Shown here piece by piece: positions 9,675 through 18,447 of a DNA stretch of 64,000 nt; position 1 is the first letter of the stretch, and the number at the start of each line of letters is the position of its first letter. The stretch is from Gaiellasilicea sp963794385 (lineage in GTDB: Bacteria > Actinomycetota > Thermoleophilia > Gaiellales > Gaiellaceae), in contig CAWCDT010000006.1 in the NCBI GenBank assembly GCA_963794385.1, forward strand, positions 1 to 64,000, in the 5' to 3' direction. The position numbers and the translations under genes are program-made. The notes under the pieces are model-generated. The model saw only the letters and a program-made list of their open reading frames with translations, was not told the DNA's origin and did not search any database.

Positions 9675-11502
9675 CGGCGCTCACCCAGACCCCGCCCGCG
9701 CCGACGGCAACCTCGCGTGGCCGACCGCCGACATCGATCTCGTCCACGACCTCGGCGGTGCGCGGGTCGATGCGCAACACGGTACCGTCGATAGTGCTCG
9801 TCACCCACACCGAGCCCGCGCCGGCCGCGACGCCGCTCGTGCCGCGGCCGGTGGGAATCGCCGCCGAGATCGCGTTCGTCTCCGGATCGATCTGCAGGAC
9901 ACGGTCGTCGAGCGGGGCGCTGATCCAGACGCCTTCCTCGCCCGCCGCAATGGTTCGCGGCATGAAGGGGAGCTCGATCGTCGCGAGGACGCGGCCGCTT
10001 GCGCGATCGAGCCGCCACAGCCGCCTGTCGAACGCGTCGCCCAACACCCACACCGACCCGTAGCCCACCGCACTGTCCCGGAGGAAGAGTCGAGACGTCG
10101 CGGTCGAGACCGGCTTGCGGTACGGGAGCGACACGCTCCGGAGAATGCGCAGCTCGCCGGAGCCCGTGCTCAGCCTGTTGACATTGGAGTTCCCGCACGA
10201 CCAGAAGACGCCCTCTCCTCCGGCAATCGTGCAGGAGAGCAGATCGAGCTTTCGCTCACGCACCCCGGTGACCGCGTCGTAGCGGGTGACCGTACCGGCG
10301 AAGGTCTCCGCGCTGTCTGCGGCGACGTAGATCTTGCCGCCGAGCGCGGTGAGATCGCGGGGCTCGCCGAGTGAGGTGACGCGCTTCAGGTCACCGGTGC
10401 GCGGCTCCAGCGTCCAGAGGGCACCCTCGCGGTAGTCGCCCAACCACACCCGGCCGGAGCTCGTGGTGATCACACCGGGATGCGCCGAGACGCGGTAGCG
10501 GGCGGTCACGTTGCCGCTCTGTGGGTCGATCCTGATCAGCGAGCCACCGACCTCGGCCGGCGCTGCTGCGCGCGTGAGCAGGATCGCGGCCATGGCGGCC
10601 GCCGCGACGAGCAGCACGAACGCAGACGCGGCGACCGCGAGCCGCAGCCGACGCGGCTCCGCCTCGACGAGGCCAAGTGCCACTCGCGCCTCCTCGGCGA
10701 GCGCAGTGCAGCTGGGCTGGCGCTCGTCGGGTTCCTTGGCCATGGCTCGGCCGAGCACATCGTCGAGCTCCACTGGGAGCTCCGGGCGCCGCTCGCTCGG
10801 CCGAGACGGCTCGTCCTCCAGGTGCGCGTACAGCGTCGCGACCTCCGAGGGTCGGGCGAACGGCACCTCTCCGGTGAGACACTCGAAAAGCAGGCAGCCC
10901 AGCGAGTACACATCCGCCCGACGGTCGACGTCACTCCCGCGAATTTGCTCCGGAGCGACGTAGTCGAGCGTTCCGAGGAGCAATTCGTCCGGCGCCAACC
11001 CTTGCGACGACACGCTCTGTGTCAGCCCGAAGTCGGCGAGGTAGCAGTGCCCGCGCTCGTCGATGAGGACGTTGGACGGCTTGACGTCGCGGTGGACGAG
11101 ACCTCTCTCGTGAGCAGCGTCCAGCGCCCCGGCGACCTGCGCGGCGACGTCGATTGCACGCTCCGGAGCGAGCGCACCTTCGCCTCGCAGAACCGCACGC
11201 AAGTCGGTGCCTTCGACGTAGCGCATCGCCAGGAAGAAGCGTCCGTCGGCCTCACCCGCGTCGTATACCGGGACGACGTTCGGATGGTCGAGGCTTGCGG
11301 CTAGCCGTGACTCGCGGTGGAGCCGCTCGCGGAATGCGTCGTCGTCGGCGTAACGCGGAGCGAGGATCTTGAGGGCGACGTTCCTGTCGAGGCGGCCGTC
11401 GTGCGCGCGGTACACCTCCCCCATGCCACCGCGACCGATCACCTCCTCGACCCGGTAGCCGCCGATCTCGACACCGCTCGCGATCCCCACCAACTCGGTC
11501 AT
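9664..11502 (-). CDS. Membrane Ser/Thr protein kinase (PknB type) with extracellular beta-propeller
   Basis: 612 residues from an ATG at 11502, with ribosome site GGAGGAG 12 bases upstream. Residues about 15-275 form a Hanks-type kinase: glycine loop GRGGMGEVYRA, VALK lysine, catalytic HRDVKPSN, DFGLTQ, and APEQ in the activation segment. A single membrane helix at about 300-322 (LAVAASAFVLLVAAAAMAAILL) leads to an extracellular region of YncE/virginiamycin-lyase-like repeats (VWLGDYREGALW, GSVWVTSTIDGTVLRIDP). The domain order suggests a receptor kinase whose propeller senses something outside the cell. The next gene, overlapping it, encodes a ligand-binding lipoprotein. Confidence 0.92.
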   Translation of the reverse strand: MTELVGIASGVEIGGYRVEEVIGRGGMGEVYRAHDGRLDRNVALKILAPRYADDDAFRERLHRESRLAASLDHPNVVPVYDAGEADGRFFLAMRYVEGTDLRAVLRGEGALAPERAIDVAAQVAGALDAAHERGLVHRDVKPSNVLIDERGHCYLADFGLTQSVSSQGLAPDELLLGTLDYVAPEQIRGSDVDRRADVYSLGCLLFECLTGEVPFARPSEVATLYAHLEDEPSRPSERRPELPVELDDVLGRAMAKEPDERQPSCTALAEEARVALGLVEAEPRRLRLAVAASAFVLLVAAAAMAAILLTRAAAPAEVGGSLIRIDPQSGNVTARYRVSAHPGVITTSSGRVWLGDYREGALWTLEPRTGDLKRVTSLGEPRDLTALGGKIYVAADSAETFAGTVTRYDAVTGVRERKLDLLSCTIAGGEGVFWSCGNSNVNRLSTGSGELRILRSVSLPYRKPVSTATSRLFLRDSAVGYGSVWVLGDAFDRRLWRLDRASGRVLATIELPFMPRTIAAGEEGVWISAPLDDRVLQIDPETNAISAAIPTGRGTSGVAAGAGSVWVTSTIDGTVLRIDPRTAEVVDEIDVGGRPREVAVGAGGVWVSADAR

Positions 11503-11628
11503 CGCCGATCTATTCTCCTCCATCTTGCATGTGTTGCACGCCTCGGACTTCGCGGAACAGCCAGAGTCCCGGCTCACGAGAGGGACGGGGCTCTGGCTGT
11601 CGGGCTGCGGTGGATCTCTAGCGAGGGT

Positions 11629-12156
11629 TCAGTCGTCGCGTCCGAGCCGAAGGTGGAGTGTGCCCTGGAGGCAAAATGAACCGAACACGTTGCCCGGTGT
11701 CGGGATGGGGCACGGATCCCATGCCGTGTATTCCCCTGTCACTCGCGCGCCCCTCATCCATCCCCTGATGACGACGCCGCGGATGGTTGCGGTGCCTGTG
11801 GCGATGTCCTCCGTGATGAAGTTGTACGCGACAAAGGAGTGCTTGGCGCCGTTGAATCCGTAGAGCGCTTGCGCCAGCCAGAAGCCCGGCTTCGACGTCG
11901 TGTCGTCCCTGATCACCCTCCCCACAAAGTCGCCATCGCCGACATCGCCGCCGACCACCCCGGCCATGGACGCCCCGGCAAACGACGGGTCGTTAGGGAA
12001 GCTCGTCCCCCATTTCGTGAACGTGACGTCGGCGCTGCGGTGATTCCTGCCGTCGGCGGGCGAGGCCGTGCCGGCGGGACGCGCCTGAGCGACGACCGCG
12101 ACGCTTGCAGCTACGAGAACGGCCAGGGCGAGAAGCAATCCCATCATGCGCTTCAT
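11629..12156 (-). CDS. Secreted protein of unknown function
   Basis: 175 residues starting at the ATG at 12156 behind a good ribosome site (GAAGGAGGA). The first 26 residues form a signal peptide (MMGLLLALAVLVAASVAVVAQA). The mature part has FTKWGTSFPNDP, GFWLAQALYGFNG and a C-terminal FCLQGTLHLRLGRDD, with two cysteines that could pair. I do not recognise a family. Small secreted proteins of this kind recur through this accessory region, next to truncated tRNA copies. Confidence 0.7.
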   Translation of the reverse strand: MKRMMGLLLALAVLVAASVAVVAQARPAGTASPADGRNHRSADVTFTKWGTSFPNDPSFAGASMAGVVGGDVGDGDFVGRVIRDDTTSKPGFWLAQALYGFNGAKHSFVAYNFITEDIATGTATIRGVVIRGWMRGARVTGEYTAWDPCPIPTPGNVFGSFCLQGTLHLRLGRDD

Positions 12157-12410
12157 GGTGATCCTCCTTCGTGGGTGCGATGGTGGTGATCTCGAGCTCG
12201 AGACAACGTCCGAGAGAGGGTCGTCCACAGCGCTGATGAATCGCTGGAGGATGGCTGGAACTGCTTTGGCGGCGTCCTGGCATGGCGACAGGACCGACAC
12301 TCAGCGAGAAGCTCGATCAGGCGGCCGAAATACCCCGCGAGCGGCTTTGGAGACACACTTTCGAGTCCGGCATTTGGGACTCATCCGGGACTCACGTTGT
12401 CTTGTCCAAA

Positions 12411-12436
12411 ACAAAAACCCCCGATTTACGGGGGTT
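12411..12436 (-). terminator. Rho-independent terminator after truncated tRNA copy B
   Basis: On the minus strand an AACCCCCG stem, a 5-base loop and its complement are followed by TTTTTGTTTT. It lies directly 3' of the truncated tRNA sequence, as it would for a real tRNA gene, but the sequence differs from the terminators next to the other copies. Confidence 0.8.
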
Positions 12437-12442
12437 CTAAGA

Positions 12443-12606
12443 GCGGATGATGGGGCTCGAACCCACGACCTTCTGCATGGCAAGTGCGAGCGACCGTTCG
12501 CGCCCGTTCGCTCCCGTTCGCTCAAACCGGCCGTTTGCAGCGGTTTCGGTCGGAGCGAGCGAACGCAAGCGAACCCGAGCGAACGTCGAACCTTGCCATT
12601 CTTGCC
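12443..12606 (-). repeat. tRNA-Gly-fragment element, copy B
   Basis: Same architecture as copy A. The tRNA 3' fragment is at 12443-12484. Three 10-bp units (CCGTTCGCGC, CCGTTCGCTC twice) lie at 12494-12523, then a centre of exactly 33 bp, then GAGCGAACGC, AAGCGAACCC and GAGCGAACGT at 12557-12586, and the CGAACCTTGCCATTCTTGCC tail to 12606. Its left flank differs from that of copies A, C and D. Confidence 0.8.
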
Positions 12607-12811
12607 GCGGGACTCAGTCACGTCTCGGCTGTCAGCCTTGGCCGCTTCGTCGCCCGCAGCCAGTCACGCAGGTGCCCGAGGCGCGTCGGAATGGAGCCCC
12701 ACACGGACAGAGGTTCATCGTTCTGACGCCGTGCATGCCAAGTCACGGTTCCGTCCGAATTCGCGACCGTATTTCGTGCCAGCGAACCCAACCAACGATG
12801 CGACCGCCGAT

Positions 12812-12853
12812 CTGTCACGCCGAAGGTCGCGGGTTCGAGTCCCGTCGCTCCCG
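12812..12853 (+). repeat. tRNA-Asp-like 3' half fragment
   Basis: On the plus strand, CTGTCACGC (an anticodon loop with GTC), a variable region and the T arm GCGGGTTCGAGTCCCGT lead to an acceptor-like end. No 5' half is present, so it is not a working tRNA. It is followed by TCCCTGCAA and AGGATACG, similar to the downstream region of the tRNA-Gly copies but in the opposite orientation. Confidence 0.6.
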
Positions 12854-12908
12854 TAAAATCCCTGCAACTAGGATACGCCGGCTCCTCGACCACGACTGGA
12901 GGCGACCG

Positions 12909-13547
12909 ATGAAGTACGTGCTCCTCTACGAATCGGCCGACGACGTCCTCGCGAGAGCGCCGGCCCACTTCGAGGCCCATTCCGCCCGTGGCTACGACTT
13001 CCACGAGCGGGGCTCATTGCTGCTGTACGGGCCGTTCGGCGATCCGCAGCGGGAGGGATCGATGGCGGTCTTCTCCAGCCGCGAAGCGGCGGAGGAGTTC
13101 GCCAGTGGCGACCCGTTCGTCCTGAACGGCGTCGTCCGCGACTGGCAGATCCGCGAGTGGGACGAGGCCTTCGCCGGTGACGATGCGCTGTCGGTCGTCC
13201 GCGCCTATCACGATGCCTGGACGAGCAGGCGCTTCGACGAAGCCAGTTCCCTGCTCGCAGGCGAGCTCGAGGTCGAGGTGCCGATCAACGAGTACCCAAC
13301 ACGTGACTCATTCGCAGAAGCTCTCGAAGCCTTCGGCTCGACGATCGAGCGGGTCGACATGCTGTCGGAGATGAGCGCTGGAAGCGAGGCGATGCTCCTC
13401 TACGACATGGACGTGCAGGGTCTCGGCACGCTGCGCATCGCCGAGCACTTCACGGTCGCGGACGGCAAGATCGCGCGCATCCGGCAGATCCATGACACGG
13501 CGGCGCTTCGCGCGGCGGGCATCGCTGAATCGAAGGCGACCAGCTGA
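12909..13547 (+). CDS. YCII-domain protein fused to a SnoaL/NTF2-like domain
   Basis: 212 residues from the ATG at 12909. Residues about 1-95 are YCII-like (MKYVLLYE, HFEAHSARGYDF, SMAVFSSREAAEEFASGDPF), a ferredoxin-like small fold. Residues about 100-205 look like a polyketide-cyclase/nuclear-transport-factor-2 fold (VVRAYHDAWTSRRFDEASSLLAGELEVEVP, with an AEHFTVADGKIARI end). The larger open frame starting at 12447 only runs through tRNA sequence. It is the first of three NTF2-fold genes in 2.4 kb. The substrate is unknown. Confidence 0.82.
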   Translation: MKYVLLYESADDVLARAPAHFEAHSARGYDFHERGSLLLYGPFGDPQREGSMAVFSSREAAEEFASGDPFVLNGVVRDWQIREWDEAFAGDDALSVVRAYHDAWTSRRFDEASSLLAGELEVEVPINEYPTRDSFAEALEAFGSTIERVDMLSEMSAGSEAMLLYDMDVQGLGTLRIAEHFTVADGKIARIRQIHDTAALRAAGIAESKATS

Positions 13548-13669
13548 CGGCGCGCCGGGATGAGACGTGCAGTTGGTCGAGACGAGCCGTGGGATCGCTC
13601 CCGAGGCGGGACCCACAGGCTGTGCTTGCGGTGAGGTCGGGGCGGCGGTGCCGCCCCGACCCGGGCAGG

Positions 13670-14074
13670 TCAATTCGGAACCGCGAAGAAGACGACCTGC
13701 TCATCCTTGATCTTGTCGTCCTCGTCGAGCAGGTAGAGCCGAGCCGCTGGCAGGGTAACCCGCCCTCCGCCGAGGTCCGCCTCCACGGTCAGCATGAGCA
13801 ACGCGTTTCGCTCGTCGCCGACGCTCGCTAGCACGCGAGCGCTGCCGGGGACGACGGCTTGCGCGAACTCGACCAGGCCCCGCATGTAGTCGTCGACGCC
13901 GATGAGATCCGTGGCCGGCATGGCGGGCTGCGTCGTCGTGACCGTGACGTAGACGTCTTCTGCCAGGCCCTCTCGCGCCCTGGCCCAGTCGTGAGTGCTC
14001 CAGGCCTCCGCATGGGCGCGGGCAACGGCGACGGCCGGCGAATCCTGAAGGACCGGCGAATGCTGGACGGACAT
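13670..14074 (-). CDS. SnoaL-like (NTF2-fold) protein
   Basis: 134 residues from the ATG at 14074 behind a strong ribosome site (GAAGGAGGAG). The fold signature is clear: ARAHAEAWSTHDWARAREGL at the N-terminus and LYLLDEDDKIKDEQVVFFAV at the end. Such proteins bind small hydrophobic ligands or act as isomerases, cyclases or hydrolases, and the exact role is not readable. It is divergent from the ECF sigma gene, which itself carries a SnoaL-like C-terminal domain. Confidence 0.8.
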   Translation of the reverse strand: MSVQHSPVLQDSPAVAVARAHAEAWSTHDWARAREGLAEDVYVTVTTTQPAMPATDLIGVDDYMRGLVEFAQAVVPGSARVLASVGDERNALLMLTVEADLGGGRVTLPAARLYLLDEDDKIKDEQVVFFAVPN

Positions 14075-14227
14075 GTGACTCCTCCTTCGATCGAGCGACC
14101 GGCTCACGCTTTCCCTCTCGATTCGTGTGGACACCGGCCGCACCGCGAACGGGGCGACGAGCGGCGCCCAGTTTTCTCGCCACGCGGGTCTACTCGTTCG
14201 AGCGCCGCGATAGAGGCGGCAGATGCG

Positions 14228-15278
14228 ATGAAGCGAGGACTGCGATCGAACGAGATGCTGGATCGCCAGGATGGCGGAGTGATCACCGACCTAATCTCCA
14301 GGGCCGCGGCCGGGGACGAGGAGGCCTTCCACCAACTCGTCGACCCGTACCGGCGGGAGCTCCACGTGCACTGCTACCGGATCCTCGGATCGACGGAGGA
14401 CGCAGAGGACGCACTGCAGGAGACGATGCTCGCGGCCTGGCAGGGACTCGCCGGTTTCGAGCGACGCGCCTCGATCCGCACCTGGCTCTACCGCGTCGCC
14501 ACCAACCGCTGCCTGAACGCGTTGCGATCCGCTAGTCGCCGACCACGAATGGAAGTGCCCTTCGAGCCCGACCTACCTGAGCCAACGCGCCTCAGCGAGG
14601 TCGTCTGGCTCGAGCCTTACCCGGACGTTCTCCTCGAAGGGCTTTCCGACAACCCGCCCGGCCCAGAGGCCCGCTACGAAGCCAGAGAAGCGATCTCTCT
14701 CGCCTTCGTTACGGCCGTTCAGCTTCTGCCGCCCCGACAGCGCGCCGTCCTCATCCTGCGCGACGTTCTCGGGTACCACGCGAACGAGGTCGCGGAGATG
14801 CTCGACTCAACTGGTGAGTCAGTGACGAGCGCACTCAAGCGTGCCCGCGCCACCCTCGCGCGTCAGATGCCGCCTGCGGGCGACCGTGAACCGCCCTGCC
14901 CCAAACTCAACAGCCGAACGGGAACTCGTCGAGCGGCTCACCCGTGCCTTCGAGTCGAGCGACGTCGATGCAATCGTCGCGCTTCTTAGCGAGGACGTGC
15001 TGTTCGCGATGCCGCCACTCGAGTACGTCGGACGCGAGCTCGCCGCCCGCTTCCTCACGGCTGTAACCCTTCAGCAGCGACGTAGGAATCGCGTCGTCGC
15101 GACCAGGGCCAACGGCCAACCCGCGTTCGGACTCTACGTCCGCGATCCTGGCGGTCGCGTCTTCCATGCCATGGGACTGCTCGTGCTCACCCTCGCCGGC
15201 AACGAGATCTGCGCGGTCACACGCTTCGACAACAGCGTGCTGCCGCGCTTCGGGCTGCCCCGGAAGCTGCCCGGGTGA
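14228..15278 (+). CDS. ECF sigma factor with C-terminal SnoaL-like domain (SigG/SigX5 type), one frameshift
   Basis: Region 2 (FHQLVDPYRRELHVHCYRIL, TEDAEDALQETMLAAWQGL) and region 4 (LPPRQRAVLILRDVLGYHAN, ALKRARATLARQM) are intact. The frame breaks near 14895. Removing one base continues the protein as NSTAERELVERLTRAF and LSEDVLFAMPPLEYVGRE, an NTF2-like domain typical of this sigma subfamily, for about 349 residues in all. In known members the C-terminal domain regulates sigma activity without a separate anti-sigma factor. The start at 14228 is a choice among several ATGs (14254 is possible). Confidence 0.85.
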
Positions 15279-15339
15279 GGGCTACGACACCAAGCCGCAT
15301 CACGCGGTGACGCGCACGCATTGGGTGCGTCTGCTGGTT

Positions 15340-15693
15340 CTATCGCTTCGCGGGCAGCGAGCGAGCGTAGCTCGTGCCAAGCTCCACCCACTTAGCGAGC
15401 TGGCGCTTGGTACGCACATTCTCCGGGTCGACTCGGAGCCAGCCCTGCATTTGCCGCCCGCGCATTTCCATGAGGCGAGCCTTCGTCGTCTCGACGAGCG
15501 TGTCTGACTGCCCCGAGCCCACGCGAACCAGCACGCCACCTTGGCCGCTCGCTGCGATGGCCATGTTGCCCCCGATGAGAAATGCAAGTCCTCCGAACAT
15601 CTTCTGCTCGCTCAGATCGGGTTCACTACCGACCAACTCGCGTATGCGATCCGCGAGTTCCTCGTCGTAGGCCACATGCTGATCGTATGGCAA
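15340..15693 (-). CDS. TfoX N-terminal-domain protein
   Basis: 117 residues. ELADRIRELVGSEPDLSEQK, MFGGLAFLIGGNMAIAASG and the C-terminal GWLRVDPENVRTKRQLAKWV match the TfoX/Sxy N-terminal domain, here without the C-terminal domain found in competence regulators. Single-domain versions are common in actinobacteria and have no settled function. It converges on the sigma gene. Confidence 0.85.
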   Translation of the reverse strand: MPYDQHVAYDEELADRIRELVGSEPDLSEQKMFGGLAFLIGGNMAIAASGQGGVLVRVGSGQSDTLVETTKARLMEMRGRQMQGWLRVDPENVRTKRQLAKWVELGTSYARSLPAKR

Positions 15694-16023
15694 AGCGGCG
15701 GAGAGACGATCTAATCCGAGTGGTTTGCTCCCCGGCCATCCCCGGACAGCCCGGAGCTACCAAGACCGGCCTGTCACCCAGCGGTTGCAACCGCTGGCAA
15801 GAGGTCGCAAATCGGATGGCCGCAGGAACGGCTCAGACAAGCGAAAAACCGTTGCCGTGGATTGCGACCAGTTGCCTGAGTCGGTACATCGTTAAGGAGG
15901 AGGTCACAAGAGCCCGCCCACCCTCGGGGATCTGGTCACGTCCCATAGCGTGGATGTCATGAGGGCTTCGTCCTGAGCGGTCGGGACGATCGGGCCTCGT
16001 CCATCAACGAGAGGAGGCCCGTC
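15694..16023. other. Non-coding stretch with a 20-bp palindrome
   Basis: No gene seen. A perfect 20-bp palindrome, CCAGCGGTTGCAACCGCTGG, lies at 15778-15797 and could be a dimeric-protein site. The last bases before 16024 (an inverted GGGCCTCGT...GAGGAGGCCC region) may be the end of the IS110 element. Confidence 0.45.
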
Positions 16024-16317
16024 GTGCTCTACGCGGCGATCGACATCCACAAGCAGGCGTTCCAAGCGGCCGTGCTCGATCCAGAAAGCGGTGAGGTGGT
16101 CGAGGAGCGCTTCCCTGCCGACAGGGAGGCGCCTGCTGTCTGGGCCGCGCGTTGGGAAGGGCGTGTCGGCGCGGTCGCGGTCGAGGCGACGACCGGTTGG
16201 CGCTGGGTCTGGCGCGAGCTCGTCGCGCTCGGCTTCGACGTGCGACTGGCCGAGCGTGGATCCATATCCTGCCCCGCTATGAGAGAAGCCCTGCGAGCGC
16301 CGGGCTTCTCTCGATGA
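16024..16317 (+). pseudogene. IS110-family transposase, N-terminal remnant
   Basis: Starts at a GTG with AIDIHKQAFQAAVLD and continues to VEATTGWRWVWRELVALGF, the first half of the DEDD catalytic domain of IS110/IS1111 transposases (first Asp and the Glu visible). Family resemblance stops at about 16255, and only unrelated residues follow before the stop at 16317. Full members have about 350-400 residues, so about three quarters is missing and the element is dead. It is the only transposase trace in the window. Confidence 0.8.
16281..16312. terminator. Strong hairpin between IS110 remnant and secreted-protein gene
   Basis: GAGAGAAGCCC and its exact complement GGGCTTCTCTC form an 11-bp stem with a 10-base loop. 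There is no long T run. It can act in both directions between two convergent genes. Confidence 0.6.
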
Positions 16318-16331
16318 GGTGGGTCCCTCGA

Positions 16332-16781
16332 TCAGTCGTCGTCGTCGTTACGTCGCGTGAAACTGTAGGTCCCGTCCCAATGCCACACCCCGCTCGCGTC
16401 GACCGAGACGACGGCATCGGCGTGGAACCCTCTGAACTTCCCGGTGCCGCCCGAGAACGTCACACGGCCCTGGGCCGTCGCGAGGTCGAGCACGACGTGG
16501 CCGAACGCGGCCGGGCGGCGCGTGAACGAGAGCACGATGTCGCTGTCCAGCACGCCATTGCCTGGCGCTTGGAGGTAGACGACTCTCATGCCGCGCTTGA
16601 TTGCGCTGCTGTTCGACGAGGTGATCGTGCAGAACGAGCCGACGGTGCCGTCGTACTGGGAGCACTCCTTCGTGACGTGGAGCGGTCCACTCCGCGGCTT
16701 TGCCTGCATCGCGGAGCCGGCCGTCGCGAGCACCGAGGCGGCGATGACGACGGACGAGATGAGCGCCAGGATGCGCTTCAT
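16332..16781 (-). CDS. Secreted beta-barrel-like protein (allene oxide cyclase/dirigent-like, tentative)
   Basis: 149 residues with a signal peptide (MKRILALISSVVIAASVLATAGSA removed after about residue 24) behind ribosome site AAAGGAG. The mature part contains CTITSSNSSAIKRG, VLDLATAQGRVTFSGGTGKF and an HWDGTYSF end. The GGTGKF(R)GF turn followed by a W-D-G strand resembles the dirigent/allene-oxide-cyclase barrel found in many actinobacterial secreted proteins; this is a resemblance, not a firm assignment. The C-terminus is RRNDDDD. A tiny upstream frame ends in ATGA overlap with this start. Confidence 0.7.
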   Translation of the reverse strand: MKRILALISSVVIAASVLATAGSAMQAKPRSGPLHVTKECSQYDGTVGSFCTITSSNSSAIKRGMRVVYLQAPGNGVLDSDIVLSFTRRPAAFGHVVLDLATAQGRVTFSGGTGKFRGFHADAVVSVDASGVWHWDGTYSFTRRNDDDD

Positions 16782-16945
16782 GATGTGTCTCCTTTCGTTG
16801 GTCGAGGTGTGCCGATGCCCAGCTCCTCGGCGGCCACGATTCGCGCGAACGGCACGCCGGCGATCTCGCTCGCGTCTCTGATGTCGTTCGCTGCCGCCTG
16901 GAGCTGCCTGACCACTCCTTTCGCTGCAGCGCGGTCGGCGGTCAC
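16778..16945 (-). CDS. Possible small protein translationally coupled to the secreted-protein gene
   Basis: A 55-codon frame from a GTG at 16945 reads AAAKGVVRQLQAAANDIRDA and PFARIVAAEELGIGTPRP and stops in an ATGA overlap with the next gene. Its own GTG overlaps the stop of a short upstream frame ending LDYDRIAEAGK. The two coupled junctions argue for real coding, but no family is recognised. Confidence 0.4.
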   Translation of the reverse strand: MTADRAAAKGVVRQLQAAANDIRDASEIAGVPFARIVAAEELGIGTPRPTKGDTS

Positions 16946-17315
16946 TTCCCAGCCTCCGCGATGCGGTCGTAGTCGAGCGCCGCCCGTCGGCTCGCCTCGC
17001 CGACCGCCAAGCTTGACTGCGGCGACTGCAACGAATACCGCGGTGGCAGCGATGCCGCTGTCATTCGATCGCAGTCATGGTGGAGTAGTGGCCTAGTCGA
17101 CCTGTCGCGCAGCGAGGCGGGGGCATCCCCCGACTTGACGGCTCATGCTCGGGTCCTATCCCCAGGCCCCGTCTGGGCATTGCGTAGAATTTGAACCCCG
17201 GGCGTGTTCTTGGCGCCGCAGCTCTTTTCAGATTCCGCCAGAGCCTCTTCGCAGCAACAACAATCGCGGCGAAGTTGCGGATCGGAGCGCGGGCTCGAGG
17301 CGGGCTGACTGGCTG
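16946..17315. other. Stretch with only a short gene remnant
   Basis: From about 17060 to 16942 the minus strand reads SLAVGEASRRAALDYDRIAE and ends in a stop, without a clear start. It may be the tail of a lost gene. The rest to 17315 shows nothing I recognise. Confidence 0.4.
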
Positions 17316-18428
17316 CTACTTCAGCGCGGGCGACCAGAGAGGCTGGGTGTCGCGACGATCCGCGGCTCGCGTCAGGTTCCGCCGTCCGCTCCCGTCGGCG
17401 TTCATGACGTGGATGTCGCTGTTGCCGTCACGGTTGCTGACGAACGCGATCTTGCGCCCGTCCGGCGACCAGTAAGGCTGCGATCCGCCTTGCGTTAGCC
17501 GCTGCTCACCGCTCCCGTCAGCGCTCATGACGTACAGCCCGAGGCCCCACGATCCGGCGGCTCCGTTGCTCACCTCGCGTTCCCGCCTTCCGCGCTCGAA
17601 CGCGATCCTCTTCCCGTCGGGGGACCACGCAGGATTGAAGTTGTGCACGCCCTTCAGCGTCAGCCTTCGCTTCCCGCTGCCGTCGGCGTTCATGACCCAG
17701 AGCTGCCAGTTGCTCTCGAAGGCGATCCTCCGCCCGTCGGGAGACCAGACGGGGTCGTTGTCTCGCACGGTGTTGCGCGTCAGCCTTCGCTGCCCGCTGC
17801 CGTCAGCGTTCACGACGTAGATCTCCAAGCTGCGGGTCTGCGCACCGGGGGCCTTCGGGTGTTCGATCGTGAAGGCGATCGTCTCGCCATTCGGCGACCA
17901 GGCGGGCCCAGGGGGGTAGGTCACCGCGGCAGGCATCAGCAGCCGCTGCTCGGTCCCGTCGGCGTTGATGACGTAGATCCCCGCGTTGCCGTCGCGGCCG
18001 CCCGTGAACGCGATCCTTCGCCCGTCCGGCGACCAGGCCGGATTACTTTCGAAGCCGGTGCCGCTCGTCAGCCTCCGCTCCCCGCTGGCGTCGGCGTTCA
18101 TGACGTAGATCCCGCTCTCGCCGAACGGCGGCGTCGGCCCGCTGCTGACGATGGCGATCTTCCGCCCGTCGGGTGACCAGGCATGACCCCACTCCCGTCC
18201 GCACCCAGGGACCCCGCCGTTGGTCAGCCTGCGCTGCCCGCTGCCGTCGGCGTTCATGACCCAGACCGTGCCGCAGTACCCGCTGCGGGGAGGCTCGCGG
18301 ATGAAGGCGATGTCCGGGTTCGCCGTGGGCACCTCTTGCCTCTTCTCTGACCCTGCGGCGACCGCAGTCGAGACGACCACGGTCGAGAGAACAGCGACAG
18401 TGAAAAGACTGAGCGTCTTTCGCTTCAT
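17316..18428 (-). CDS. Secreted TolB-like PD40 beta-propeller protein
   Basis: 370 residues with a signal peptide (LFTVAVLSTVVVSTAVAA) and about seven repeats of the form PVWSPDGRRIAFES...WVMNADGSGKRRLT, the PD40/TolB propeller unit. Each blade has the WSPDG turn. Such propellers bind proteins or glycans outside the membrane; no enzyme motif is present. It follows the membrane PD40 protein by 19 bp and probably belongs to the ECF sigma operon. Confidence 0.88.
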   Translation of the reverse strand: MKRKTLSLFTVAVLSTVVVSTAVAAGSEKRQEVPTANPDIAFIREPPRSGYCGTVWVMNADGSGQRRLTNGGVPGCGREWGHAWSPDGRKIAIVSSGPTPPFGESGIYVMNADASGERRLTSGTGFESNPAWSPDGRRIAFTGGRDGNAGIYVINADGTEQRLLMPAAVTYPPGPAWSPNGETIAFTIEHPKAPGAQTRSLEIYVVNADGSGQRRLTRNTVRDNDPVWSPDGRRIAFESNWQLWVMNADGSGKRRLTLKGVHNFNPAWSPDGKRIAFERGRREREVSNGAAGSWGLGLYVMSADGSGEQRLTQGGSQPYWSPDGRKIAFVSNRDGNSDIHVMNADGSGRRNLTRAADRRDTQPLWSPALK

Positions 18429-18447
18429 GTCGTCCTCCTCTCGCGAC

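Larger units (their letters stand above)
12157..12908. other. Non-coding stretch holding element B and a tRNA-like fragment
   Basis: Apart from the terminator, element B and the tRNA-Asp-like fragment listed separately, I see no gene here. Short open frames reading GLEPTTFCMAS or GLEPATFGVTD are the familiar false peptides that arise from tRNA sequence. Confidence 0.6.

Noticed and set aside
12447..13004. Open frames reading MMGLEPTTFCMA or GATGLEPATFGVTD on either strand, also near 6396, 20442, 21567 and 26892
   Set aside because: These peptides are translations of tRNA T-arm and acceptor sequence and are well-known false genes.
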